The notes under the pieces were generated by a model, which was given only the letters and a program-made list of their open reading frames with translations, did not search any database and was not told where the DNA came from. A DNA stretch of 64,000 bases. Source: Rhizobiaceae bacterium MnEN-MB40S. GTDB taxonomy: Bacteria > Pseudomonadota > Alphaproteobacteria > Rhizobiales > Rhizobiaceae. A program made the translations under genes and the position numbers. The stretch covers positions 1 to 64,000 of the forward strand of contig BRLC01000014.1 in assembly GCA_024343425.1 (NCBI GenBank), given 5' to 3'. This document shows, piece by piece, positions 8,224-15,852 of the stretch. How positions within the stretch are numbered: position 1 is the first letter of the stretch; each line of letters begins with the position of its first letter.

Positions 8224-9780
8224 TTACACGGCCCAGAACTTTGGGCTTTCCCTGAGGCTCCGCCAGCGCTTGCCGGCCTTCTTGTCCGCCGCCTTTGCCT
8301 GCTTGCGGTGCCATTTGCGGATCGCGGCGACGCTTTCCTGCAGGTCGTCCCGGTCGGGATACCGCTCGGCGACAAACGTCTCCAGTTCTTCGGCCATCGC
8401 TACGTCGTTGAGGTAGCCGAAGATGTCCTGCAGTTTTTTCAGGCGCTTACCGAATTTTGCGGCCTCTTTTTGCGGGAAGAGAGGCGACAGGAAATCGCAG
8501 GCGTAGCGCAAAGTTTTGAGGGATTTGCGCATCGCGTGACGCTCCGACACTTTCTGCCGGTCGAACCCCTTTCCTCTCTTGCGAACGTGCTTCCAGGCCT
8601 TGTCCAGTTCGCGTGCTGAAAAGACGGCGACGTCAGCGTTCGCATCCGCTGACAGCCCCGTGTCCAGCGCCCGTTCGACGGCCTGCTCGAAAAGCGTGCA
8701 GTTCAGCTTGAACCAGGTCCAGCGCCCTTCGGCCAGCGCCTCGCGGACGGCCTGTCGCCGGGTTGCCCGCTCCTGTTCCAGAACCAGAAGCAGCGTCTGG
8801 AAGCGGCTGTCGGCGCTGTCGCGCGCCATCACCGGCGTCACGATATCCTCGATCAGCACATCGGCGTCTCTCGCCGCGCCGACGATGCGGCCGAGTTCAC
8901 GCGCCTCGTCCGAAAGGCGTTCCAACGCGGCGTTGTCGCCGAGCGAGGAAAACAGTTTCAACGTCGTGCGCAGTCGCCGGAGACCGACTCGAAGCTGGTG
9001 CGGGACTTCCGAATCCTCCGAACCGCCAAGCAGCGCCCAGTTTCCAAGTATCTGGTTCGCGGCGGAACGGCCGAGGATCTTGATCGCGTCGACCGGCGTC
9101 ATCTCCGTCGACAGCGCCGGCTTGTCCGCATTGACCGGCCTGGCCGACGCCGTATCCGGCTTGTTCTTTTGCAGAAGGGCGTATCCGCGTTGCGCCTTGC
9201 TCATCGTTGCAAGATCAACCGGTTCGCCGTCGAACAGCTTTTCGGTTGCTTCCAGCAGCGCCCGCGAGGGACCGGACTTGAGCTCGAGCTCTATCTCGCT
9301 GATGTCTTCCGATTCGCCCGACGCCTCCACGGTTCCATCGTCCATGGCCAGTTCGATGACGGCTTCTCCGTCGCAATCAAGCAGCCAGATCGTTCTGTCG
9401 ATCAGCGTCTCGAACACCGGATCGAGCGGCTTTGCGTCGACCAGCTTGGCGAACCATTCCTTTTGTTCGGCGTCGCCGATGCGATCGAGTTCGAGCGACG
9501 GCCCGCCTACCTCGACTTCCGTTTCGATTGGATTGGACACGCCGTTGACCACGCCGGTTCCGCTCTTGAACGTCTGCAGCCATCCGCCGCCCTTGGCCCG
9601 CAAACGCAGCGATGCGCGCTGATTGCGAAGACTGTAGTCGGGCGTGTCGTAGTAGATGGAACGGAGCGACGTTTGCGACGGCTTGACCGCGGCCATGGCG
9701 GCGAAAACCGGCTTGCGTCTTACCCTGTCGAGAATGTCGGAGCCGACCTCAAGCTTGATTTCGAGTTCTCGTTGGCCCAT
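8224..9780 (-). CDS. CYTH-CHAD domain protein, probable inorganic triphosphatase
   Basis: A cytosolic two-domain protein of 518 residues. The N-terminal CYTH domain begins with the metal/triphosphate signature ELEIKLEV and continues with SIYYDTPDYSLRNQRASLRLR; enzymes of this type hydrolyse tripolyphosphate. The C-terminal CHAD domain (about 230-510) is helical and His/Arg/Lys-rich (VPHQLRVGLRRLRTTLKLF, RHAMRKSLKTLRYACDFLSP), and CHAD domains are known to bind polyphosphate. The gene converges on the receptor-like gene with a 6-bp gap and is divergent from the cyclase gene. The fusion is common in proteobacteria (ygiF type). Confidence 0.88.
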   Translation of the reverse strand: MGQRELEIKLEVGSDILDRVRRKPVFAAMAAVKPSQTSLRSIYYDTPDYSLRNQRASLRLRAKGGGWLQTFKSGTGVVNGVSNPIETEVEVGGPSLELDRIGDAEQKEWFAKLVDAKPLDPVFETLIDRTIWLLDCDGEAVIELAMDDGTVEASGESEDISEIELELKSGPSRALLEATEKLFDGEPVDLATMSKAQRGYALLQKNKPDTASARPVNADKPALSTEMTPVDAIKILGRSAANQILGNWALLGGSEDSEVPHQLRVGLRRLRTTLKLFSSLGDNAALERLSDEARELGRIVGAARDADVLIEDIVTPVMARDSADSRFQTLLLVLEQERATRRQAVREALAEGRWTWFKLNCTLFEQAVERALDTGLSADANADVAVFSARELDKAWKHVRKRGKGFDRQKVSERHAMRKSLKTLRYACDFLSPLFPQKEAAKFGKRLKKLQDIFGYLNDVAMAEELETFVAERYPDRDDLQESVAAIRKWHRKQAKAADKKAGKRWRSLRESPKFWAV

Positions 9781-9947
9781 TGGAATGTGACAACTTCACA
9801 ACATTATCGACAGCCATTCGTAGCACCGCATGGTATATGCGGCAAGCACAGTCCGGCGCAGGCGTCGGCGTGGATTTTTCATCACTGGCCGGTTTCGCTA
9901 AATTGAGCGGCCTGTGAAGCGGTTCTTTGCTAATCTGCCGCGACCCT

Positions 9948-11363
9948 ATGCGAGGAAAGCCCTTGATCACATTCCAGCAGTTGCGCGAAACGCTGTTCGG
10001 CGCGCCTGACATCGCCAGCCTTCCCGAACGCGTCCAGGAGGATGTGGAGCGCAAGGAATGGGCGAACGAGGTGTTTCTCCGGCTGATCCATCTCGCCATC
10101 ATCATCCTGTTCTGCATGATCTACACGGTCGCGCCGAAAACCTTTCCGGACGGCGCGTTTGCCCCGGCGCCGTACGTTCTCGCGATTTTCCTGGTCCTCT
10201 CGGTGACGGGGCTCACATGGTCGCTGTTCCGCTTGCCGCCCGACTGGGCGGCCTATCTGTCGATCCTGTTCGATTTCACGCTGCTTTACGGATTGATGGT
10301 GAGTTTCCACATGCAGTATATGCAGCCGCCCTCCTTCATCCTGAAGGCGCCGTCGCTGCTTTACGTGTTCATATTCATCGCCATAAGGGCGCTGCGCTTC
10401 CATCCGAAATTCGTCATCGTCGCGGGATTGATCGCAGCGTCAGGCTGGACCTCGATCATCCTTTACGTGACGAATTTCGACACGACCGACAGCATGCTGA
10501 CGCGCTCATACGTGGAATATCTGACCTCCAACACGATCCTGATCGGCGCCGAAGTCGACAAAATGGTCTCGATCCTCTTCGTAACCGGCATTCTGGCGCT
10601 GGCCGTCAACGGCTCCAAGAACCTGCTTATCCGTTCCGTCGCCGAACAGACGGCGGCGAAGGACCTGTCGAAATTCTTTGACACGCGCGTCGCCGAGGGC
10701 ATTCGCAAGAACAAGATGCAGATGGTCGCCGGCGCCGGCGAGAAACGTCTGGCGACCATCATGAACATCGACATTCGCGGCTTTACGCAACTCGTTGCGG
10801 ACCGCGACGCCGATCAGGTCATGCAGCTTCTGTCCGCCTATCAATCGCGCGTCATCCCGATCATCCATGAGTTTGGCGGCACGATCGACAAATTCATGGG
10901 CGACGGCGTGATGGTGACCTTCGGCATTGGCGATGACGAGGAAAACCCGGCCGCCCGCGCCGTCGCGGCCGCCGAACGCATTCTCGGCGAAGCCTCGCAA
11001 TGGTCCGAACAGGAAGAGGCGATCCGAGAGTTCGGTCCGATCGCCATCGGCGTTGGTATCGCGACCGGAACCGTGAGCTGGGGCGCCGTCGGTCACGGCG
11101 ACCGGCTGGAGTTGACGGTGATCGGCGCCAGCGTGAACCTGTCCGCCAAGCTGGAAAAGCTGAACCGAACCTTCTGCAGTTCCTGCATCTGCGACGCGCA
11201 AACCTGGAAGAGCGCCGCCGAGCAGGGTTATGACGGCGGACTGACCGGGGCGGAGTTGCGCACGGCCGTGGAAGGCGCCGGCGCAGCGGTCGACATCGTC
11301 GTGCTTGGCATGGCGCCCATCGAGGCGGCTTCTGACAAGACTGCGGAAACGATCAAGCGCTGA
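9948..11363 (+). CDS. Membrane-anchored class III adenylate/guanylate cyclase
   Basis: About six membrane segments (residues about 40-220, for example FLRLIHLAIIILFCMIYTV and VSILFVTGILALAV) are followed by a short linker and a class III nucleotide cyclase domain. The two metal-binding Asp are in IMNIDIRGFT and KFMGDGVMVTFG, and the Lys of DKFMGDG together with LTVIGASVN fits adenine rather than guanine selection. The position of the transition-state Arg in the usual VNxAARLE block reads VNLSAKLE, so Arg appears replaced by Lys. Start ATG 9948 gives 471 residues; TTG 9927 is possible. A phosphodiesterase-like gene follows in the opposite strand. Confidence 0.85.
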   Translation: MRGKPLITFQQLRETLFGAPDIASLPERVQEDVERKEWANEVFLRLIHLAIIILFCMIYTVAPKTFPDGAFAPAPYVLAIFLVLSVTGLTWSLFRLPPDWAAYLSILFDFTLLYGLMVSFHMQYMQPPSFILKAPSLLYVFIFIAIRALRFHPKFVIVAGLIAASGWTSIILYVTNFDTTDSMLTRSYVEYLTSNTILIGAEVDKMVSILFVTGILALAVNGSKNLLIRSVAEQTAAKDLSKFFDTRVAEGIRKNKMQMVAGAGEKRLATIMNIDIRGFTQLVADRDADQVMQLLSAYQSRVIPIIHEFGGTIDKFMGDGVMVTFGIGDDEENPAARAVAAAERILGEASQWSEQEEAIREFGPIAIGVGIATGTVSWGAVGHGDRLELTVIGASVNLSAKLEKLNRTFCSSCICDAQTWKSAAEQGYDGGLTGAELRTAVEGAGAAVDIVVLGMAPIEAASDKTAETIKR

Positions 11364-11373
11364 TCATGAAATG

Positions 11374-11481
11374 AAAAAACCGCCGGATGATCAATCGATC
11401 GGGATCAAGAAGCGATGACCACCCGGCGGCTTACCTGCGACGTCGCTTGATGGACGTCTTGTAGGGTCCCCTCTGGACCTG
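11374..11481 (-). ncRNA. Candidate sigma-54-dependent small RNA, about 108 nt
   Basis: This stretch between convergent genes has no credible protein frame but has every part of a small RNA gene on the minus strand. A perfect-consensus sigma-54 promoter (11491-11507) predicts a start near 11481. The transcript would fold into three hairpins: GGUCC-AGAGG-GGACC (11465-11479), GACGUC-CAUCAAGC-GACGUC (11439-11458), and a long terminator stem (11380-11429) followed by six U (11374-11379). The first loop contains AGAGGGGA, which resembles a GGA-type CsrA/RsmA site or a Shine-Dalgarno-like sequence; that reading is speculative. I do not recognise it as a named RNA family. It could alternatively be part of a long 3' UTR of the phosphodiesterase gene. 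Confidence 0.6.
11380..11429 (-). terminator. Strong intrinsic terminator of the small RNA candidate
   Basis: On the minus strand the arms CCGCCGGGTGGTCA and TGATCATCCGGCGG pair over 14 positions (two of them G-U) around a 22-nt loop and run straight into TTTTTT (11374-11379). On the plus strand no T run follows, so it terminates minus-strand transcription. Confidence 0.85.
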
Positions 11482-11490
11482 CCAACTGTC

Positions 11491-11507
11491 TAGCAAACAG
11501 TGTGCCA
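11491..11507 (-). promoter_or_regulatory. Sigma-54 (-24/-12) promoter
   Basis: On the minus strand TGGCACACTGTTTGCTA matches the sigma-54 consensus TGGCACRNNNNTTGCW at every defined position, with exactly ten bases between the invariant GG and GC. It points into the small RNA candidate and would start transcription near 11481. Confidence 0.7.
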
Positions 11508-11510
11508 GTT

Positions 11511-11533
11511 TTGATAATCCTGATTATTATCAA
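11511..11533. promoter_or_regulatory. Palindrome next to the sigma-54 promoter
   Basis: TTGATAAT (11511-11518) and ATTATCAA (11526-11533) form a perfect 8-bp inverted repeat with a 7-bp spacer, just upstream of the -24 element. The central 19 bp agree with a Fur-box consensus at 14 of 19 positions by my count. It could be a repressor or metalloregulator site; no protein is assigned. Confidence 0.45.
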
Positions 11534-11620
11534 TGATTACAGGTAGTTAGATTTTTTACGAATATCGGCGAAATCAGCCATGCGCACAGAATGTTCATTC
11601 CGGCCCGGCTTTGATCATTT

Positions 11621-11647
11621 TTTAGTCAGAGATCGTCTTTGACTAAA
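11621..11647. promoter_or_regulatory. Dyad about 150 bp upstream of the predicted small RNA start
   Basis: TTTAGTCA (11621-11628) and TGACTAAA (11640-11647) form a perfect 8-bp inverted repeat with an 11-bp spacer. Its distance from the sigma-54 promoter is within the usual range for enhancer-binding-protein sites. It could instead be a 3'-end hairpin of the phosphodiesterase transcript. Confidence 0.4.
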
Positions 11648-11797
11648 GTATAATCTCCCGTCTGGCTTTGTTTCGGGAATCCGGCTTTTCGACCTTTTCG
11701 GCGCCACTTCGCCCGCCCGATCTCTATCCTGTCTGGAAGACCTCTTTTAGCATAAAACCGGTTAAAACGCAGCCAAAATGATCCGCTTCCGTTCCGG

Positions 11798-12640
11798 TCA
11801 GTCCGCAACAATCTCCGTGATCCAGCCGTCTTCGCCGGCCATGAGACGGATGATCTCGTCCTCGTGCAGGAAGTCTATGCTGTGGACGACGGTGGCGCCG
11901 GCGTCGAGAAAGCAGACATTGTAGTTCGGCGCGACCGGCCCGTAGGCCATGACGCGCGGATCGCCTGAAAACTCCGGCCAGCAGGGATGGTTGGTGGAGC
12001 GCGGCGCGGAGAGCGGAATGCCCTCCACGGAGCCGCTCAGCGTGTAGTGGCAGTGGCCGAAGAATATGTGTTTCACGATGTCCGAATAGGCGCGCAGGAT
12101 CTCCCGCAGTTCCTGCTGCTGGACAATGCCGATCAGGTCGGCGTTGGCGACGTGGATGGTGAGCGGATTGTGATGCATGAACAGCCAGACATCCGCGCCC
12201 GCGGCGCGCGCGCCGGCGAGGGTCTCGTTCAACCATTCCTGCCGGCGTTCACAATAGACCCCGGCGTGGGTTCCAGGCTCATTGGTGTCCATGTAGACGA
12301 AGAAACCGGCCGGCGTTTCTTCCGTCCACTGGATGAAGCCATTCTCGTCGCGCGGGGTATTGGGAAACACCCTGGCGAAATTGTTCCTGTTGTCGTGGTT
12401 GCCGATCATCAGGCGCGGCGCGAGCGCGTCCTTGAGCGTTGTTTTGTCGAGCATGTCGCGCAACCGGATATAGCTCGCCTCCTGACCGTGGTGCGTCAGG
12501 TCGCCGGTGATGACGATGCGATCGGCGTCCATATGGTGTTTTTCGACATGCGCGATGCATCTGCCGAAATTATCGACCGGATCGGAATCCAGAATAGTCT
12601 CCGAATTGATATGGATGTCCGATATATGTACGAGCTTCAT
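11798..12640 (-). CDS. Cyclic-nucleotide phosphodiesterase-like metallophosphoesterase (CpdA/GpdQ type)
   Basis: A calcineurin-like dinuclear metal phosphoesterase of 280 residues. Metal-ligand motifs are in order: VHISDIHIN (D-x-H), VITGDLTHHG (GD), LMIGNHDNR (GNHD), FMHHNP (H) and FFGHCHY (GHxH). This set and the length fit the class III cyclic-nucleotide phosphodiesterase / glycerophosphodiesterase group. Start ATG 12640 (MKLVHISDIH) is chosen because the motif must lie at the N terminus; the longer frame adds unrelated sequence. A class III cyclase is encoded just beyond the small RNA candidate, so a role in cAMP turnover is plausible but not shown. Confidence 0.8.
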   Translation of the reverse strand: MKLVHISDIHINSETILDSDPVDNFGRCIAHVEKHHMDADRIVITGDLTHHGQEASYIRLRDMLDKTTLKDALAPRLMIGNHDNRNNFARVFPNTPRDENGFIQWTEETPAGFFVYMDTNEPGTHAGVYCERRQEWLNETLAGARAAGADVWLFMHHNPLTIHVANADLIGIVQQQELREILRAYSDIVKHIFFGHCHYTLSGSVEGIPLSAPRSTNHPCWPEFSGDPRVMAYGPVAPNYNVCFLDAGATVVHSIDFLHEDEIIRLMAGEDGWITEIVAD

Positions 12641-12859
12641 GGATTGGCCTTGCCTTCCTGTATGCGGCGCGGCGTCCTGTTCTGCGGAAAACGGACCCGC
12701 GATCCGGCGCGCCGTCTTCAAACGGGACAGCGCAGACATTGTGCGAACAAGGTTACAGGATCAAGACACGATTATTCCGGTCGCCGGGCGACTATTGAAC
12801 CAGGAAGGTTTCAGCGGGCATAGCCCGTCATTGTGGACCTGAAATCGGCCGGAAGAGGC

Positions 12860-13777
12860 TCAGGGCTTCAATGTCTCCACGAACCAGGCGGTCGCCATCT
12901 CGGCGGCCTTCTCCACTTTCGACTTGTCCGAATACAGCGTCATGTGGCTGGTGTGCGGCAGCACTTCGAGCTTCTTCTTGTTCGTGGGAATCTGGTTGAA
13001 CGCATTGATCTCGAGATCCCACAGCGTCAGGTCATCGCCTTCCGCGACGATCATCAATGTCGGCGTGTCGTAGATGCGCTTGACGAAGGGACCGACATCG
13101 TAATTCAGGAGCAGGTCGACCGATTCCACCGTGCTCTTGTTCTGATACAAGGGAGCTTCCGTTTCCTTGATCTGCATGAAGGTGCGGACCGTCTCGGGGA
13201 ACGGCCAGGAAGAAACTTCCCTTGACGAGTCTTCCGTCGCATGCGGCAGATAGAGCCGCTCGCCAGGCTTCTCGTAGCGCAGGGCCCGGTCCTTCAGGAT
13301 CAGATCCCAAAGCGCGCGGTATTCCATCGTTCCGTGAGCGCGACGCATATTCTCGTATCCGTCGACCACCGGAATCTGGCTGACGATCGCCTTGATGCGG
13401 GGATCGGTTGCGGCAAGGATCAGCGCGTGGCCGCCTGAATAGGAGATGCCCCAGACGCCGAGCCGGTCCGGATCGACGTTCTCGTGGCGCTCCAGGAAAC
13501 TCAGCGCATTCTGGTAGTCGCGAATCTGCGCCCAGGGGTCGAGGTGCTGGCGGTTGTCGCCGTCCGATACGCCGAGATTGCGATAATCGAAGATCATGGC
13601 GTTGACGCCGGCCTCGGCGAAAGCCTGCGCATAGACCGGCATGACGATCTCGCGGACATAGCACCAGCCGCCGGCGAGCACCACGGTCGGCCGCTTCTCC
13701 GTGGGGTGCCCCCGATAGAACCAGGCCCGACAGGTTGTTCTCTCGGACTGGAATTCGACATCGATACGTTCGGTCAC
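12860..13777 (-). CDS. Alpha/beta hydrolase, first of two paralogs
   Basis: A serine hydrolase of 305 residues with the nucleophile elbow GISYSGGHA near residue 119, the oxyanion strand VVLAGGWCYVRE, an Asp in IVAEGDDLTLWDLE and a His in LPHTSHMTLYSD. It is closely related along its full length to the protein at 16890-17804, sharing blocks such as RQHLDPWxQIxDYQNAxSF and WPFPxxxxxFMxIKxxEAPL. No signal peptide is seen, so it is cytosolic. The two copies flank an enoyl-CoA hydratase and an E1 dehydrogenase. The substrate is unknown; a thioester or C-C hydrolase role in the same pathway is possible. Confidence 0.8.
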   Translation of the reverse strand: MTERIDVEFQSERTTCRAWFYRGHPTEKRPTVVLAGGWCYVREIVMPVYAQAFAEAGVNAMIFDYRNLGVSDGDNRQHLDPWAQIRDYQNALSFLERHENVDPDRLGVWGISYSGGHALILAATDPRIKAIVSQIPVVDGYENMRRAHGTMEYRALWDLILKDRALRYEKPGERLYLPHATEDSSREVSSWPFPETVRTFMQIKETEAPLYQNKSTVESVDLLLNYDVGPFVKRIYDTPTLMIVAEGDDLTLWDLEINAFNQIPTNKKKLEVLPHTSHMTLYSDKSKVEKAAEMATAWFVETLKP

Positions 13778-13813
13778 TTTACGTTCTCCTTGTGGGCCTG
13801 TTCCCTGCCCGGA

Positions 13814-14611
13814 TCAGTTTCCGGTAAATTTCGGCGCGCGCTTTTCGCGGAACGCCGCGACGGCTTCCCTGTGGTCGTCAGACACGTTCGAAAGCGACTC
13901 GTAGGCAATGCTCGGATCCATCACGGCGTGCGCGACCTGTTTCAGCGCCAGGTTCGACACGATCTTCGTCCATCGGATCGCCTTTCGCGCTCCCGATGCA
14001 AGACGATCCGCGAGCTGGTAGACGTCATCGTCGAGACTGTCTGCGGGAACGGCGCGATTGATAAGCCCCATGCGGGCGGCTTCAGGGGCCGGGATCAGAT
14101 CGCCTGTCAGCAGATATTCCTTCGCGCGAAGATAGCCGATGAGGTGCGGCCAAAGCACGGCGCCGCCGTCGCCAGCCACGAGGCCGACCGTCACATGCGG
14201 GTCACCGATCTTCGCGCGTTCGTCGGCAATGACGACGTCGCAACCAAGCGCTATCGTCCCGCCAAGCCCGATTGCGTGGCCGTTCATGCGGCAAATCAGC
14301 GGTTTCTCCAGATCGAGCTGCGAAAAGACAATGCGCTTGGCTTCATAGGCGGTCTGCTCGAACAGACGCGGCGCGTCGATGGCGTCCTGCATCCAGTCCA
14401 TGTCGCCGCCGGCGCAGAAAGCCCGTCCCGCGCCTGTCAGGACAACAATGTCCGACTCCGGATCGTCGTTGAGATCGACAAAGACCCGCGACAGTTCCGT
14501 GTGCATTTGGGCGTTGACGGCGTTCAAACTGTCCGGAAGGTTCAGGATCGCCGTAATCACGCGACCTCTGCGCTCAAACCGGATCGTCTCGTATGCCTCT
14601 GTCCAACTCAT
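13814..14611 (-). CDS. Enoyl-CoA hydratase/isomerase family protein
   Basis: A crotonase-fold protein of 265 residues, probably hydrating, isomerising or cleaving an acyl-CoA. The oxyanion-hole segments are GAGRAFCAGGDMDWM and NGHAIGLGGTIALGCDVVIA; the segment GDPHVTVGLVAGDGGAVLWP corresponds to the region holding the catalytic residues, with Asp where many hydratases have Glu. It lies 24 bp after the lipoyl-domain gene and 36 bp before an alpha/beta hydrolase gene, in one apparent operon with the E1 genes. The exact reaction cannot be read from sequence. Confidence 0.8.
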   Translation of the reverse strand: MSWTEAYETIRFERRGRVITAILNLPDSLNAVNAQMHTELSRVFVDLNDDPESDIVVLTGAGRAFCAGGDMDWMQDAIDAPRLFEQTAYEAKRIVFSQLDLEKPLICRMNGHAIGLGGTIALGCDVVIADERAKIGDPHVTVGLVAGDGGAVLWPHLIGYLRAKEYLLTGDLIPAPEAARMGLINRAVPADSLDDDVYQLADRLASGARKAIRWTKIVSNLALKQVAHAVMDPSIAYESLSNVSDDHREAVAAFREKRAPKFTGN

Positions 14612-14635
14612 GCCAACTCCTCCCGAAAATGGCGC

Positions 14636-14875
14636 TCAGCCCTGTTCAATACGGCAGACCGGCGCGCCGACCTCCAGTTCGCTGCCTTCCCCGGCGATAA
14701 TGGACAGAAGCGTTCCGTCGCAGGGGGCCTCCACTTCGCTCACGACCTTTTCGGTCTCTACGGCGTAGAGGATATCGCCTTCCTTGAAGCTGTCGCCTTC
14801 GGCCTTGTGCCATTCCGTCAGGGTTCCCTCTTCCATGTTCATGGAAAGCTTCGGAAGTTTCAGTACGGCCTTCAC
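14636..14875 (-). CDS. Stand-alone lipoyl-domain (mini-E2) protein
   Basis: A 79-residue protein that is only a biotinyl/lipoyl attachment domain. It begins KAVLKLPKLSMNMEEGTL and carries the modified Lys in AVETEKVVSEVEAP. The start is a GTG at 14875 that overlaps the TGA stop of the E1 beta gene, so translation is coupled. A normal dehydrogenase E2 continues into a peripheral-subunit-binding domain and an acyltransferase domain of some 230 residues; both are missing, and no E3 gene is nearby. It would serve as a mobile carrier of a lipoyl-bound acyl group from the E1. Confidence 0.8.
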   Translation of the reverse strand: MKAVLKLPKLSMNMEEGTLTEWHKAEGDSFKEGDILYAVETEKVVSEVEAPCDGTLLSIIAGEGSELEVGAPVCRIEQG

Positions 14876-15852
14876 TGCCCCGTCTCCTTGATCAGTCTTT
14901 GAACTGCGGCCACGACGTCTTCGGGCCCCGGTATCATCGCCTTCTCCAGCGGAGGCGAATAGGCGACGGCCAGATCCGGAGTCGTCACCGGTATGATCGG
15001 CGCCCTCAGCGCCGAAAACGCCTTTTCGCAAACGAGCGCCGAGATATGGTTTGCAACGCTGCCGGCCGCGCGGGCCTCGTCCACAACCACCAGACGGCCG
15101 GTCTTTCGCACGGAAGCGAGAATGACGTCCTCATCCAGCGGATAGGAAGTGCGCGGATCGACGATCTCGACGGAAACGCCTTCTTCGGCGAGCGCGTCGG
15201 CGGCGCGCGTAGCGATTCGCAGCATCGCTCCGACGGCGACGATCGTCACGTCATCGCCCTGCCGCGCCACATGCGCGCTGACCAGCGGAACAGTATGGTC
15301 GCCTTCCGGGATATCCCCCATTTCACCGCCACGGCTCGTAGGCTGCAGAAAAAACACCGGATCGTCGGTGCGGATCGCGGTCTTCAAAAGCCCCTTCGCG
15401 TCCGCCGAACAGGAGGGCGTCGCCACATAGATCCCTCCCAGAGAGGCCACAGGCGCATGCGGATAGTCGGAGTGCTGACCGGCGTTCGAGCGTCCGCCGC
15501 CGCCGGCTGCCATGAAGACCACAGGCAACCGTATCTGGCCGTTCGTCATCAGCCTCAGGCGCGAGGCCTGATTGGCGATCGCATCGAAGGCCGTGTAGAT
15601 GAAATTCGCATACATAAGGTGACACACGACGCGGTAACCGGCGGCGGCGGTGCCAACCGCCATGCCGCCCATGACCGCTTCCGAAATCGGCGTATCCCGG
15701 ACACGGTCCGGACCAAACCGATCCAGAAGGCCGCGCGTATCCCCGAATATCGAAGCCCCGACGTCCTCGCCGATCAGGATGACGCGTTCGTCGCGCTCCA
15801 TTTCCTCAAAGAGAGCATCGTTTATGGCGTGGATCATACGCTTGCGCATCAT
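14872..15852 (-). CDS. TPP-dependent 2-oxoacid (or acetoin-type) dehydrogenase E1, beta subunit
   Basis: The beta chain of a heterotetrameric thiamin-diphosphate dehydrogenase, 326 residues. The conserved Glu that activates TPP is in DTPISEAVMGG, and GGGGRSNAGQHSDYPHA and DPRTSYPLDED are standard family blocks. The ATG at 15852 overlaps the alpha-subunit stop. With the alpha chain it should decarboxylate a 2-oxoacid, or cleave an acyloin, and pass the acyl group to lipoate on the adjacent 79-residue carrier. Neither length nor motifs discriminate pyruvate, branched-chain or acetoin substrates. Confidence 0.87.
   Translation of the reverse strand: MMRKRMIHAINDALFEEMERDERVILIGEDVGASIFGDTRGLLDRFGPDRVRDTPISEAVMGGMAVGTAAAGYRVVCHLMYANFIYTAFDAIANQASRLRLMTNGQIRLPVVFMAAGGGGRSNAGQHSDYPHAPVASLGGIYVATPSCSADAKGLLKTAIRTDDPVFFLQPTSRGGEMGDIPEGDHTVPLVSAHVARQGDDVTIVAVGAMLRIATRAADALAEEGVSVEIVDPRTSYPLDEDVILASVRKTGRLVVVDEARAAGSVANHISALVCEKAFSALRAPIIPVTTPDLAVAYSPPLEKAMIPGPEDVVAAVQRLIKETGQ

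Noticed and set aside
11415..11450. 12-codon plus-strand frame (MTTRRLTCDVA) as a leader peptide
   Set aside because: It lies inside the minus-strand terminator and no downstream plus-strand gene exists.
11626..11811. 61-codon minus-strand frame between cyclase and phosphodiesterase
   Set aside because: It overlaps the phosphodiesterase end in another frame and the dyad at 11621-11647; no family features.
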